From JADFRG01 sp048054495 (GTDB lineage: Bacteria; Chloroflexota; Anaerolineae; Anaerolineales; E44-bin32), in the NCBI GenBank assembly GCA_048054495.1, contig JBGMQN010000069.1, forward strand, positions 62,001-126,000: a stretch of DNA of 64,000 nt, in the 5' to 3' direction. The notes under the pieces were generated by a model. The model did no database searches. It saw only the letters and a program-made list of their open reading frames with translations, and was not told where the DNA came from. The position numbers were made by a program, and so were the translations under genes. How positions within the stretch are numbered: position 1 is the stretch's first letter; each line of letters begins with the position of its first letter. This document shows, in pieces, positions 1 through 7,752 of this stretch.

Positions 1-568
1 GCACACCACTCTGCTGGCCGGAGCGGGTTTCCTGCTCGACGACTTCCTTGTATTTCTTTGTTTCCAGGCACTGGTTGAAGCTGCCCGTGTCGAGGCTGAG
101 TTCGGCGGCAAAACGCTTCAGATTCGCTTTGCTGTAGGCGCCGACGTTTTCGCCGGCCTGTTCATCGAACAACTTGTCGTAATACTCCCAGAACTGCCCC
201 TGTTCTCCAGCGCATTCGGTCGCCTCTGCGGCCCACTGCGACTCGGGTCCGATAACTGCGAAATGGCGGAAGACGAAACGGACCTTTCCGCCCTCTACGT
301 ACTCCTCTTGAAGCTGACGCTCCGCGCCAGTGGCAAATTGCCGGCAGTAGGGTCACTGGAAGTCACCGTACTCCTCGACGACAACCGGCGCACTGGGCTC
401 TCCTCTGCTTTTGTCCGCAGGATTCGGAAGCGGAATCTGACTGCGTCTAACGCGAGTGACAATGACAACGGTCAGACCCAGCGCCATCAGAATTCCCACC
501 AATCCATAGGTGAGATTACGCCTTCGTCGCGCTTTTGCACGCCGCGCGGCGATTCTCGACTTGCTCAT
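1..568 (-). CDS. DsbA-family membrane-anchored thioredoxin, candidate selenoprotein (UPYC), partial
   Basis: This is a thiol-disulfide oxidoreductase of the DsbA/Thioredoxin_4 type, anchored by one N-terminal membrane segment (about residues 20-40) after a very basic start. The gene leaves the window at its 3' end. The start at 568 is chosen because AAGGAGA lies 7-8 nt upstream. The frame is open from 568 to position 1 except for one TGA at 353-355 (codon 72). On both sides the protein reads as one typical family member: VVVEEYGDFQ, then the stop, then PYCRQFATGAE, and later FVFRHFAVIGPES and QFWEYYDKLF. The stop replaces the first, nucleophilic cysteine of the CPYC active site, so selenocysteine is the simplest reading. 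The alternatives are a TGC-to-TGA assembly error or a recent nonsense mutation. The next gene upstream encodes a CcdA-type electron carrier, which suits a periplasmic redox role. Confidence 0.72.
314..355 (-). promoter_or_regulatory. candidate bacterial SECIS hairpin downstream of the in-frame TGA
   Basis: On the minus strand, 29 nt after the TGA at 353-355, a 7-bp stem (330-324 with 320-314, one G-U pair) closes a three-base GGA loop at 323-321. The spacing, a short stem, and G in the first two loop positions fit the loose published consensus for bacterial SECIS elements. GC-rich coding DNA forms such hairpins by chance, so this supports the selenocysteine reading of the DsbA gene but does not prove it. 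Confidence 0.45.
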
Positions 569-798
569 GATTTGTCTCCTTTTCACGATTTGCGTTCTTT
601 GACTCCGACGCTGATTGCGCTCACAGACACGCTACTGCGTTTCACGGATCCATTGACTACTCCTCAATGTGGATCGCTTAGCTGGCGATCGCGACCGGTT
701 AATCTGGAACACATTCGGAACAGGTCGCCGATGATCGGTTCGAAGATTCGCACCCGATCTGGACGATCGATGGTCGTGTTATGCGGCTCATACGCTGT

Positions 799-2010
799 TC
801 AAAGGACCCATATAAGCATGATGACGCCGATAGCCGCCATCGAGGCACCGGTCACAAGGCGTACCTTCCGCGACGATGTACGCTCCCAAGCCTGCATCTT
901 CTTGCCCAGCACCTTGTCCATCGAAAGGACCAGCACCACGATAAGAGGCAGCACGAACACCAGGTTGTAGAGCACCAGGTAAGCTAGGCCCTCCGCGAAG
1001 CTCGCCTGGCTGCCCAGCAGGCCCAGGATCGCCACGTATGGGCCACCGGAACATGGGAACTCATGGATGCCAACCAGAACACCAAGGACCAGCGTAGTAG
1101 GCAGGGTGGCTCGGTACATCCAGTTCTTGAGCGTTTCCTTGCTCTTGGAGGGCACCTCCAGCCGGATCGGAAACCGGGGAAAGAGCGCTCCCAGCAAGTT
1201 GGTCAGGCCGAACAGGATCAGAAGGGCTGCCCCGATCAATCCCAGCCAGTGACCCTGGACCAGAGTGGAGGCGCGCAGCAGCCCCAGTCCGATCAGGAAG
1301 TACACCCCATACACCGCGCCAATGTAGACGGCTCCCATCCGGACCACCGAGGCGGTGGACTTGCGGATGGAATACAGGAAGGTGATGAAAAACAGCAGAA
1401 TGGCGATGGCACACGGGTTCACCCCGTCGACCAAACCGGCCAACAGCACCGTCGGCAGCAGGAGACTGGTTCTTTCAGGTTGCTCGCTGCTGAAATCCGC
1501 CCGATTGGCCTGGAACCAATCCAGATAGCTCTGAATAGGGGTGCTGCTTGGGTAGCTCCGGACCGGGCCAGCGAAGGCCCACGCTTGGTACATATCGCCT
1601 TCGCCCGCGCCTTCATCGCGGTAGACCAGGATCCTCTCGAAGGTTCCGCCTGGCGATTCGAGTAGTTCGCGCACAACGGCCTCGGGGGGCTCGCCCATCA
1701 GGATGATGCGACCGTCGTCGATGTAGACCGCCAGGTGGCTTTGCAGATCCAGCGGAATGCCCAGCTTTTCGTTGAGCTGGTTCAGCTCACGCCGGTTCTC
1801 CGGCTGGTTGATGTAGTCTTTTCTGACGACCGTCACATCGTAATCCAACAGGATGTCGATCAGCGAGCCCTCGATGTACTTCACACACTCGTCGCAGGCC
1901 TCGTTGTAGTAGATGACGGCCTGCAGGCCGGCGGCTTGTGCCGTACTGGCGCCGCCTGTCACGGTCAACCAGGCGAAGATCGGAATGAGCAATCGCAAAT
2001 TGAAGCGCAT
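799..2010 (-). CDS. thioredoxin-like domain fused to CcdA/DsbD-type transmembrane electron carrier
   Basis: A 403-residue protein with a signal peptide (about 1-26), a periplasmic thioredoxin-like domain whose CDEC pair sits at residues 39-42, a linker to about 185, and a CcdA/DsbD-like domain of about six membrane helices. The membrane domain keeps a conserved cysteine in each half (VNPCA and FPCSGG), as in carriers that move electrons from cytoplasmic thioredoxin outward. The start at 2010 has AGGAG about 9 nt upstream. It follows the [4Fe-4S] protein gene by 11 nt and precedes the DsbA-like gene. I infer that it supplies reducing power to that protein and perhaps to cytochrome or metal-site maturation. 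Fusion of thioredoxin to CcdA is known; the exact client is unknown. Confidence 0.82.
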   Translation of the reverse strand: MRFNLRLLIPIFAWLTVTGGASTAQAAGLQAVIYYNEACDECVKYIEGSLIDILLDYDVTVVRKDYINQPENRRELNQLNEKLGIPLDLQSHLAVYIDDGRIILMGEPPEAVVRELLESPGGTFERILVYRDEGAGEGDMYQAWAFAGPVRSYPSSTPIQSYLDWFQANRADFSSEQPERTSLLLPTVLLAGLVDGVNPCAIAILLFFITFLYSIRKSTASVVRMGAVYIGAVYGVYFLIGLGLLRASTLVQGHWLGLIGAALLILFGLTNLLGALFPRFPIRLEVPSKSKETLKNWMYRATLPTTLVLGVLVGIHEFPCSGGPYVAILGLLGSQASFAEGLAYLVLYNLVFVLPLIVVLVLSMDKVLGKKMQAWERTSSRKVRLVTGASMAAIGVIMLIWVL

Positions 2011-2021
2011 AGGTTTGGCTC

Positions 2022-2375
2022 CTAACAGCAGGTTAAGGTCTTTGGGATTTCTCCCTCTTTCAACGGTCCAAAGGGATTGCCGTACTCACGAATATTGGCG
2101 ATCATCTCCCGGTTTGCTTCGGTTTCAAGGCCGTGAGCCACCAGGCCAGCGCGAATTCTCTCGCCCTCTGGATCGTGACCCACGGGGCAAACCACCCGAC
2201 AGGTCCTGCATAGCGTGCACTGGTAAAAGGTGAGGGCCGGCACGCCGCCACCGGCCAGAATCGCGTGCCCGCGCGGGCTGACCGATTCCTGACGCACGAC
2301 CGTAAAGACCGGGCAGGCCTCCCGGCAGAGCCCGCATTCAATGCAGGGCGGATTCTCCTGGCGTTCTAGGAACAT
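2022..2375 (-). CDS. small 2x[4Fe-4S] ferredoxin-type subunit of a glycolate/lactate-type oxidase
   Basis: A 117-residue protein with two [4Fe-4S] cysteine sets, CIECGLCREACPV near residue 11 and CTLCRTCRVVCPV near residue 47, like the N-terminal half of GlcF/GlpC-type iron-sulfur subunits. The start at 2375 (MFLERQ) overlaps the end of the FAD subunit gene by 10 nt and has a GAGG motif upstream. Longer in-frame starts run far into the upstream gene and give a low-complexity N-terminus, so I rejected them. It probably passes electrons from the FAD subunit to the CCG-domain partner or to quinone. The C-terminus ends in two cysteines. Confidence 0.8.
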   Translation of the reverse strand: MFLERQENPPCIECGLCREACPVFTVVRQESVSPRGHAILAGGGVPALTFYQCTLCRTCRVVCPVGHDPEGERIRAGLVAHGLETEANREMIANIREYGNPFGPLKEGEIPKTLTCC

Positions 2376-3544
2376 AACTTGCCTCGGTTGATGAGGCGGT
2401 CGGGGTCGTAGCGATCTTTCAGCTGCCGCACATCTTCCCGAAATTCTGGGCCGGTCCAGCGTCGCTTTTTCAAACCGATCCCGTGCTCCCCGCTGATCCG
2501 GCCGCCCCATGCTTGCACCTGCTCGTAAAGCTGGATAAGGCGCTCATCACCAGGGCGGAAACGGGGGTGGATAATCCCTGTGCCGAGGTGCCCGAACGCC
2601 GGGATGCCCTCCGCCTCCAGCCAATCGATCAGGGCCGCCAGCGCCTCTCCGTCCACCTGAGGGTCCTCGCTCATGGACAAGCCCTGGCGGGAAAGCTGCG
2701 GCCCAAGGCTGTCCCGCTTGCGCCAGAAATCAGCCATCCTGCCCGGATCCTCGATTTCTCCGCCGTCGCCCTCAAATTCGGCCAGCAGGTGCAGGCGAGC
2801 CGGCCAGCCGACCACCGCCGCGGCCCGGGGGTTCAGATATTCCAGAGCCATCAGGCGAGGGTCTTCCAGCCAGCAGTACCGTTGAGCCAGCAGAGCATCG
2901 GTGTCGTCAAAGGCCCGCACCGTCAGGCTGCGCTGCCCGGGGAGCTCCGTCAGCTTCAGTTCGGCCTCCACGATCAGGCCGGTCGCTCCCTCCCGGCCCA
3001 CGACATCCTCCAGCGCCTCGCCGCTCAGCCGGTGGATGCGCCCGGTGCCGTCCACCAGGGTCACGACCTCCACCCAGCTCCGCATGCTGCCGTAGCGCAC
3101 AGCATGCATGCCGGAGGCATCGGTGGCGATCATGCCGCCGAGGGTGGCCGCGGGGTGGCTGCCGGGAACAACCGGAAGGTACAGTCCAAATGGGTGCAGA
3201 TGACGGTTAAGTCGACCGATGACGACGCCCGCCTGCACACGTACTCCCTTCCGCCCGCTTTCCACCTCCCCGATTTCAGTCAGGCGAGACGAGTCCACCA
3301 CGATCGACCGCTGCGGCGTGGCCCCACCGCACAGCCCCGTCCCGGCGCCGCGCGGCGTGAGATCCATGCCCTCGCGTTGTGCCCATACCACCACTTCTGC
3401 CAGGTCACCTGCGCCCCGCGGCCAGACCACCGCTAGGCAGTCTCCCTCGATGCGAGAAGCATCCCGGCTGCACGACAGCAGATCCTCGGGGCGAGTGGAC
3501 ACGGTCTCCGCGCCCAGGCTGGTTCTCAGGGAGTTCAGCTTCAT
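2366..3544 (-). CDS. FAD-linked oxidase, GlcD/lactate dehydrogenase family
   Basis: A 392-residue flavoprotein of the FAD_binding_4 plus FAD-oxidase C type, which oxidises 2-hydroxyacids such as glycolate or D-lactate. The N-terminal part has the FAD-binding signature (TPRGAGTGLCGGA, then VPGSHPAATLGGMIATDASGMHAVRYG). The C-terminal part has the family motif GEHGIGLKKRR. The start at 3544 is MKLNSL, sharing one base with the stop of the upstream CCG gene. A longer frame runs through that gene and has no family resemblance. With its neighbours it forms a three-gene oxidase whose GlcF-like part is split in two. The substrate cannot be told from the sequence. Confidence 0.86.
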   Translation of the reverse strand: MKLNSLRTSLGAETVSTRPEDLLSCSRDASRIEGDCLAVVWPRGAGDLAEVVVWAQREGMDLTPRGAGTGLCGGATPQRSIVVDSSRLTEIGEVESGRKGVRVQAGVVIGRLNRHLHPFGLYLPVVPGSHPAATLGGMIATDASGMHAVRYGSMRSWVEVVTLVDGTGRIHRLSGEALEDVVGREGATGLIVEAELKLTELPGQRSLTVRAFDDTDALLAQRYCWLEDPRLMALEYLNPRAAAVVGWPARLHLLAEFEGDGGEIEDPGRMADFWRKRDSLGPQLSRQGLSMSEDPQVDGEALAALIDWLEAEGIPAFGHLGTGIIHPRFRPGDERLIQLYEQVQAWGGRISGEHGIGLKKRRWTGPEFREDVRQLKDRYDPDRLINRGKLCS

Positions 3545-4251
3545 CACGCCCCCCCGTCCAGGAGCGCCTGGCTGAATTCCAGCACTTCGACCTCGCCGGC
3601 GTTCTCTTTGAAGTGCGCGTAGCAGAGTGGGCAGGCGGTGCACAGGCGCCCATTCTGCACCTGCACCAGGCGGTCTTTGGCGATCGCGTTCGCCAGATCC
3701 GGAAAGTTGGACTTCAGGCCTCCCCCCGCACCGCAACACAGGCTGTTCTCGTGGTTATCCGGCAATTCCGCGACCTGCCAACCGGCGGCGGCCAGCAGCC
3801 GGCGCGGTTCGTCGGTGATCCCCGACCAGCGCCCCAGATGACAGGGATCGTGGTAGGTGAGCGCCTCGCCGTTGGCCGACCTGACGCCGCGCCCATTTTC
3901 TTGGGTCAGAACCTGAGTTACATGGAACGCTTCCAATTCGTAGTCATATTTGAGAGTGTGGTAGCACCCGGGGCAGTTAGTGATGACCTGACGCACGCTG
4001 AAGCGGGCGAAGACCGCCAGGTTCTTCGCTTTAAGTTCCTCAAAATCAGACTCGTATCCGGCGCGCTTCACCGGACTGCCGCAGCACAGCACTTCTCCGG
4101 GCAGGACGATGAAATTCACACCGGCGCGGCGCAGCAGGTGCTCGTAGCGCTGCTGCACCTCGGGCAGCGCGTAACGGGTGACGCAGCCGGGGTAATAGAG
4201 GGTATTGCTACCCGCTAGCTTCTTAAGCCAACCTTTCAACATGGTTTCCAT
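3544..4251 (-). CDS. CCG-domain (heterodisulfide reductase B-like) subunit of the oxidase
   Basis: A 235-residue protein with two cysteine-rich CCG domains, as in HdrB and the C-terminal half of GlcF/LldE. The first domain includes YYPGCV, LCCGSP and NCPGCYHTLK; the second includes YHDPCHLGR, SLCCGAGGG and CTACPLC. Such domains hold a non-cubane iron-sulfur centre or serve as an electron relay. It is the first gene of the oxidase operon and overlaps the FAD subunit gene by one base, so the two are translationally coupled. Together with the small ferredoxin it replaces a single GlcF polypeptide. Confidence 0.84.
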   Translation of the reverse strand: METMLKGWLKKLAGSNTLYYPGCVTRYALPEVQQRYEHLLRRAGVNFIVLPGEVLCCGSPVKRAGYESDFEELKAKNLAVFARFSVRQVITNCPGCYHTLKYDYELEAFHVTQVLTQENGRGVRSANGEALTYHDPCHLGRWSGITDEPRRLLAAAGWQVAELPDNHENSLCCGAGGGLKSNFPDLANAIAKDRLVQVQNGRLCTACPLCYAHFKENAGEVEVLEFSQALLDGGA

Positions 4252-4257
4252 CGCCGC

Positions 4258-4677
4258 TCAAGGCTTGATGATCCGCACATTGAACTCCACCGAAACTTCT
4301 GGAGCGCCCGGATCGTTACTGCGCAGGTAGATGACGCGCTTCACATCGCCGAATAGGTCGTCCTCAACCGGGTCGAGCGAAACGATCAGCTGGGCTGTCT
4401 CCCCGGGTGGGATCTCCGTACGATCCAGTTCCGCTTCAGTGCAGGCGCACGAGGTGCTGACCTTTTCGATTATCAAGAGAGAATCTCCCTCGTTGCGCAC
4501 CGTGTAGGCCAGCTCGATCCGCTCCTGAGGCCGTTCTCCCAGGTCTTGCGACGTCGGTTCAACGACGATCCTGGGAGTCGGATTCCCGCACGCCGCCAGC
4601 AGCAGTAGGATGAGGGCCGTCAGCGTAGCCAGAAGCAAGACGGTGCGCAGTCTCATAGGGTCACGAATGAGTGTCAT
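4258..4677 (-). CDS. DUF1573 lipoprotein
   Basis: A 139-residue lipoprotein with a hydrophobic signal ending in the lipobox LLAAC, followed by a DUF1573 immunoglobulin-like domain. The family signature is visible: a 'DLGER' strand, then 'STSCACTEA', then 'LRSNDP'. The function of DUF1573 is unknown; it is found on many bacterial surfaces. The start at 4677 has GGGAGAG 3 nt upstream; an in-frame ATG six codons earlier is less well placed. The stop is 6 nt before the CCG gene start, so it may head the minus-strand operon running towards position 1. Confidence 0.76.
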   Translation of the reverse strand: MTLIRDPMRLRTVLLLATLTALILLLLAACGNPTPRIVVEPTSQDLGERPQERIELAYTVRNEGDSLLIIEKVSTSCACTEAELDRTEIPPGETAQLIVSLDPVEDDLFGDVKRVIYLRSNDPGAPEVSVEFNVRIIKP

Positions 4678-4838
4678 AGTCTCTCCCTGGTGCATGGATA
4701 GTGGTGATAGTTACTACTTGGGCGCCGATAGCTCTTCAATTCGAGGGTCGCCGGGCGAATCCGGGACACGACGATGTGCCAGGCAGTCAGGCAGGCGTAA
4801 TGTCTCCCTCGAATGAGGCGAAGTGCGGAGCTGGTTTA

Positions 4839-5141
4839 TTAGGTGAGCTTGGGGGGTAACTTTGGTGGAGAGAGGTTAAATGAGTCTTCTAGGACGAGAT
4901 CTTGTGACGGCCAGTGGTTCAGATGAGCCGGGATGTAAATTTCGTCCGGGGAAGGCGAATGAAAACCGCAATGCACACAGCCAGATCCTGATGCGGCCCG
5001 GCCTTCCAGGCCAAATTCACCGGTCCGTCCACAGTCGGCCACTGCAGCCCCTGATGCGCTGCAGTCCGCGTCGATCACGAAATTGGTTGTGAAGCTGATA
5101 ACAATTAGCAGAACGAGAAGAGTGCCTAGTCGTCGACTCAT
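4839..5141 (-). CDS. small cysteine-containing secreted or membrane-anchored protein, unknown
   Basis: A 100-residue ORF that starts MSRRLGTLLVLLIVISF, a clear signal or anchor segment, then a short exported part with four cysteines, including CVHCGFH near residue 55, which could bind a metal. I do not recognise the family, although the layout resembles small metal-responsive envelope proteins. No good ribosome binding site precedes the ATG (the upstream bases are pyrimidine-rich), which lowers confidence. It lies upstream of the DUF1573 gene on the same strand, separated by about 160 nt. Confidence 0.42.
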   Translation of the reverse strand: MSRRLGTLLVLLIVISFTTNFVIDADCSASGAAVADCGRTGEFGLEGRAASGSGCVHCGFHSPSPDEIYIPAHLNHWPSQDLVLEDSFNLSPPKLPPKLT

Positions 5142-5407
5142 TGAAGATGAAGGAAACTCTTGGTACCGGCCACGGTTTCAATTCCTTCCCAGATTATCCT
5201 GCAAACCTTATGATGCTCGTCGGCTTTCGTCAATCTGACTTTCTTCACTAAATCATCGACATGGATCATGCGTCGGAGAAGCGGCGATTCCATACTCATG
5301 TCTGGTCGCGCGGGATCCAGCGGCGAAAAAAGGATCTCTAATGGTTAACTCATCCACGAGGCGCGCATCAGCGGTATGCGATATGCTAGGATTTTGCCGG
5401 AGGCGAG

Positions 5408-6019
5408 ATGAGCAAGAGTACGCGTGAGAGGATCAAGAAGAAGAGACGCAAACAGCGTGCCCGGGTCATCCTCATCTGGGGAGTTATCGCGGTTGCTGCG
5501 GTGGGGGCAATCGCGTGGCTCGCTAATCAAGCCAGCGCGCGTGAAAGCGGTGAGTTTGTCGAGATCCCGCAGGTCCAGGCAGTGGAGGAGATGGAAAGTA
5601 GGGCGCACGTCGCCGATGGCGCCGATCCCGGGCCATACAATTCGGATCCTCCAACCTCAGGCCAGATGTACTCGTCGCCAGCACGGGCGGGATTCAACGA
5701 CGTGGGGAGCGCGGATTCGTTCGGCGAATTCCCGGCGGGCCCTCTTATGCATAGCCAGGAGCATGGGTACGTGATCTTCTGGTACAACTGCGACGTTGTA
5801 AGTGAAGCCGAATGCGAGGATCTGAAAGATGAGATCGAGCAGGTCATGGGCCGGGTGGGGAACTTCAAAGTTATCGGTTTTCCATGGCCCTCCATAGAGG
5901 AACCGGTTGTCATGACCTCGTGGGGCCGGATGCTGCGCTTCGATGAATTCGATGCAGATCTCGCCGAGCAATATGTGAAAAACTTCCGCAACCAGGCTCC
6001 GGAGCCCAATGCACCTTAG
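5408..6019 (+). CDS. DUF3105 membrane-anchored protein
   Basis: A 203-residue protein: a strongly basic N-terminus, one membrane helix at about residues 20-40, then a DUF3105 domain. The domain shows the typical conserved pattern with 'DPGPYNSDPPTSG', 'HSQEHGYVIFWYNC' and a late 'MTSWGRMLRFDEFD'. The family is common in actinobacteria and Chloroflexota, and its role is unknown. GGAGGCGAG directly upstream gives a good ribosome binding site. It is monocistronic and ends in a clear intrinsic terminator. The 266 nt before it hold no gene I can support. Confidence 0.82.
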   Translation: MSKSTRERIKKKRRKQRARVILIWGVIAVAAVGAIAWLANQASARESGEFVEIPQVQAVEEMESRAHVADGADPGPYNSDPPTSGQMYSSPARAGFNDVGSADSFGEFPAGPLMHSQEHGYVIFWYNCDVVSEAECEDLKDEIEQVMGRVGNFKVIGFPWPSIEEPVVMTSWGRMLRFDEFDADLAEQYVKNFRNQAPEPNAP

Positions 6020-6129
6020 AGAACCACTCGGTCCGAGTTTCTGAAATCCTAACGAAGCTTATGCGGATCCCAATGTAGATCGAGGGGGCCATGCGATCTC
6101 GGCTTCCGCAACCTTCGCTAAATGAATGA

Positions 6130-6168
6130 GGCTGTCCCAAGCTGCTCTTGAGACAGCCCCAGCTTTTT
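6130..6168 (+). terminator. intrinsic terminator after the DUF3105 gene
   Basis: A 7-bp outer stem (GGCTGTC at 6130-6136 with GACAGCC at 6152-6158) is followed by one mismatch, an inner 4-bp CAAG/CTTG stem and a 5-nt loop. Five T residues lie at 6164-6168. It separates this gene from the convergent FTR1 gene. Confidence 0.75.
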
Positions 6169-6187
6169 GGATCTCGGAAGTTTTAGC

Positions 6188-7015
6188 TCAGGCCTGTTCT
6201 AGCTTCGGCGCGTTGCGGCCTTCCATCCACAAACGCAGTCCCAGCAGTACTACGGCCCAATAGCCGAAATATGCAAGCACCTCCTCTAATGAGGGGTTGC
6301 CGTTGTAACCAACGATCGCTTTAAGCATCTGGCCCAGGGAGGAGTTTTCGTCCAAGACATTGTTGGTGTCCCAGACCTGTGCGTTGACGGTAGGAATCAG
6401 CCCCGCCTCCTGAAACTCTTGGACCCCCTGCGCCAGCAATCCGGCGGCAAATATCAGCAACAGCACGCTGGTGATGTTAAAGAATAGCCGGATGTTCAGC
6501 TGAGCGGTTGAAGCATAGATCAGGTAGCCAATTAAGATCGCCACCGCGAGCCCGAGAAGGGCGCCGATCAGCATCCCCTGGCTATCAGACGCAAATGCGG
6601 CCGCCGACAGAAAGAGCGCGGTCTCGACCCCTTCGCGGAACACCGCAATGAAGGCGACGAGTATGAGTCCCCATTTGGTTCCAGTCTTTACTGCGTCTTG
6701 AACATTCCGCTCGAGGGAGGTCTTGATGAGACGCGCCTGGTAATGCATCCAGAAAATCATCCAGGTCAGTACGGCAACGGCTACGAACATGGTGGTGCCT
6801 TCAAAGATCTCCTCAGCCCGGCCTTCCAGTCTCATCCCCACCAATTGAAGAATGTATGCGAACCCCAGGCTGGCCAGCACCGCTGCAAATACACCCAACC
6901 AGACGGACCTGCGACCCTCCAGGTAACCAATCTTGCGCAGGTACCCCAGCACGATGCCGACAATCAGGGCGGCTTCCAGGCCCTCACGCAAGCCAATTAA
7001 GGCTGCTGCTATCAT
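6188..7015 (-). CDS. FTR1-family high-affinity iron permease
   Basis: A 275-residue protein with about seven membrane helices. Both signature motifs of the FTR1/EfeU family are present: LREGLEAALIVG near residue 9 and FREGVETALFLSA near residue 125. Their glutamates bind and pass iron. The family imports ferric or ferrous iron and often works with a ferroxidase or EfeO-type partner; none is adjacent here. The start at 7015 has GGAG about 11 nt upstream. The C-terminal part has an added loop, then two more helices. Expression is probably iron-dependent, given the palindrome over its predicted transcription start. Confidence 0.88.
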   Translation of the reverse strand: MIAAALIGLREGLEAALIVGIVLGYLRKIGYLEGRRSVWLGVFAAVLASLGFAYILQLVGMRLEGRAEEIFEGTTMFVAVAVLTWMIFWMHYQARLIKTSLERNVQDAVKTGTKWGLILVAFIAVFREGVETALFLSAAAFASDSQGMLIGALLGLAVAILIGYLIYASTAQLNIRLFFNITSVLLLIFAAGLLAQGVQEFQEAGLIPTVNAQVWDTNNVLDENSSLGQMLKAIVGYNGNPSLEEVLAYFGYWAVVLLGLRLWMEGRNAPKLEQA

Positions 7016-7034
7016 CTAAGAGGTGACTCCTCCG

Positions 7035-7090
7035 CTAATAAAACAGAATTTATTAGTGAAAAATGTACCAACCAAAGGCTCAATCGTCAA
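7035..7090 (-). promoter_or_regulatory. FTR1 promoter with an overlapping operator-like palindrome
   Basis: On the minus strand, TTGACG (7090-7085) and TACATT (7067-7062) are separated by 17 nt, a good sigma-70 arrangement. At the predicted start point lies a perfect 8-6-8 inverted repeat, CTAATAAA-N6-TTTATTAG (7035-7056). Its place suggests repression by steric block. An iron-sensing repressor of the Fur or DtxR type is an inference from the regulated gene. The -35 box overlaps a second palindrome, GTCAATTGAC (7086-7095). Confidence 0.55.
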
Positions 7091-7203
7091 TTGACATTGT
7101 TCTTAACCCGTTCTGGATGGGTATTATTCTATGATTAACCTGGGAAAAAAACTCCCGCCGTAGCGCGACTTTGGACGGTGGGCACTGTAGTACTCTTTAG
7201 GGC

Positions 7204-7752
7204 ATGGTCGAACCCACCGACCGTGACCTGGTGCTTCGCACGCGGCGCGGCGAGGTGGAGGCATTCGGGGAGGTCGTAGCACGGTATCAACGGTCGGTCT
7301 TCAACGTCTGCTATCGAATGCTCGGCGAGCGAATGGAAGCCGAGGACCTGGCGCAGGAAACTTTCATACGTGCCTATGAACGATTGGAGACTTTTGATGT
7401 CGAGCGACCTTTCGGACCTTGGATACGTCGGGTGGCAACCAACGCGTGCCTAAACCATATACAAGGGCAGAAGCCAGAAGGTTACGAACTTGATGAAGAG
7501 CGAGACCGATCTCCCGCAGCCCCTGGGGAGCAACCCGAGACCTCTCTCCAGGGTGCGCAAGCCGCAGATGAAGTGCGCAAGGCGATCCTTGAGCTGCCGC
7601 CGCACTACCGAGCGGCGATCGAGTTGCGGCACTACCAAGAAATGAGCTATTCTGAAATTGCCGAGACGCTTGAACTACCAATAAGCGACGTGAAGAGTCA
7701 CCTGTATAGAGCCCGAAGGAAGCTGGCCGCGCTGCTTTCCGCCAATGAGTGA
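7204..7752 (+). CDS. ECF-type RNA polymerase sigma factor
   Basis: A 182-residue group 4 (RpoE/SigW-like) sigma factor. Region 2 spans about residues 20-85, with the conserved stretch 'AEDLAQETFIRAY'. Region 4 spans about 128-178 and ends in 'ISDVKSHLYRARRKL', the helix that reads the -35 element. It is co-transcribed with, and overlaps by 8 nt, a zinc-finger anti-sigma gene, the classic arrangement for a stress-responsive sigma controlled at the membrane. The promoter region is shared with the divergent iron permease. The ATG at 7204 is preceded only by weak GGG. Confidence 0.88.
   Translation: MVEPTDRDLVLRTRRGEVEAFGEVVARYQRSVFNVCYRMLGERMEAEDLAQETFIRAYERLETFDVERPFGPWIRRVATNACLNHIQGQKPEGYELDEERDRSPAAPGEQPETSLQGAQAADEVRKAILELPPHYRAAIELRHYQEMSYSEIAETLELPISDVKSHLYRARRKLAALLSANE

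Noticed and set aside
353..355. The TGA read as a plain pseudogene stop in the DsbA-like gene
   Set aside because: It is kept as an alternative, but the exact match to the catalytic Cys position and the intact frame on both sides make random decay less likely.
263..970. A 235-residue plus-strand ORF over the DsbA-like gene
   Set aside because: It is antisense to a clear thioredoxin-family frame, has no family pattern and no good start site.
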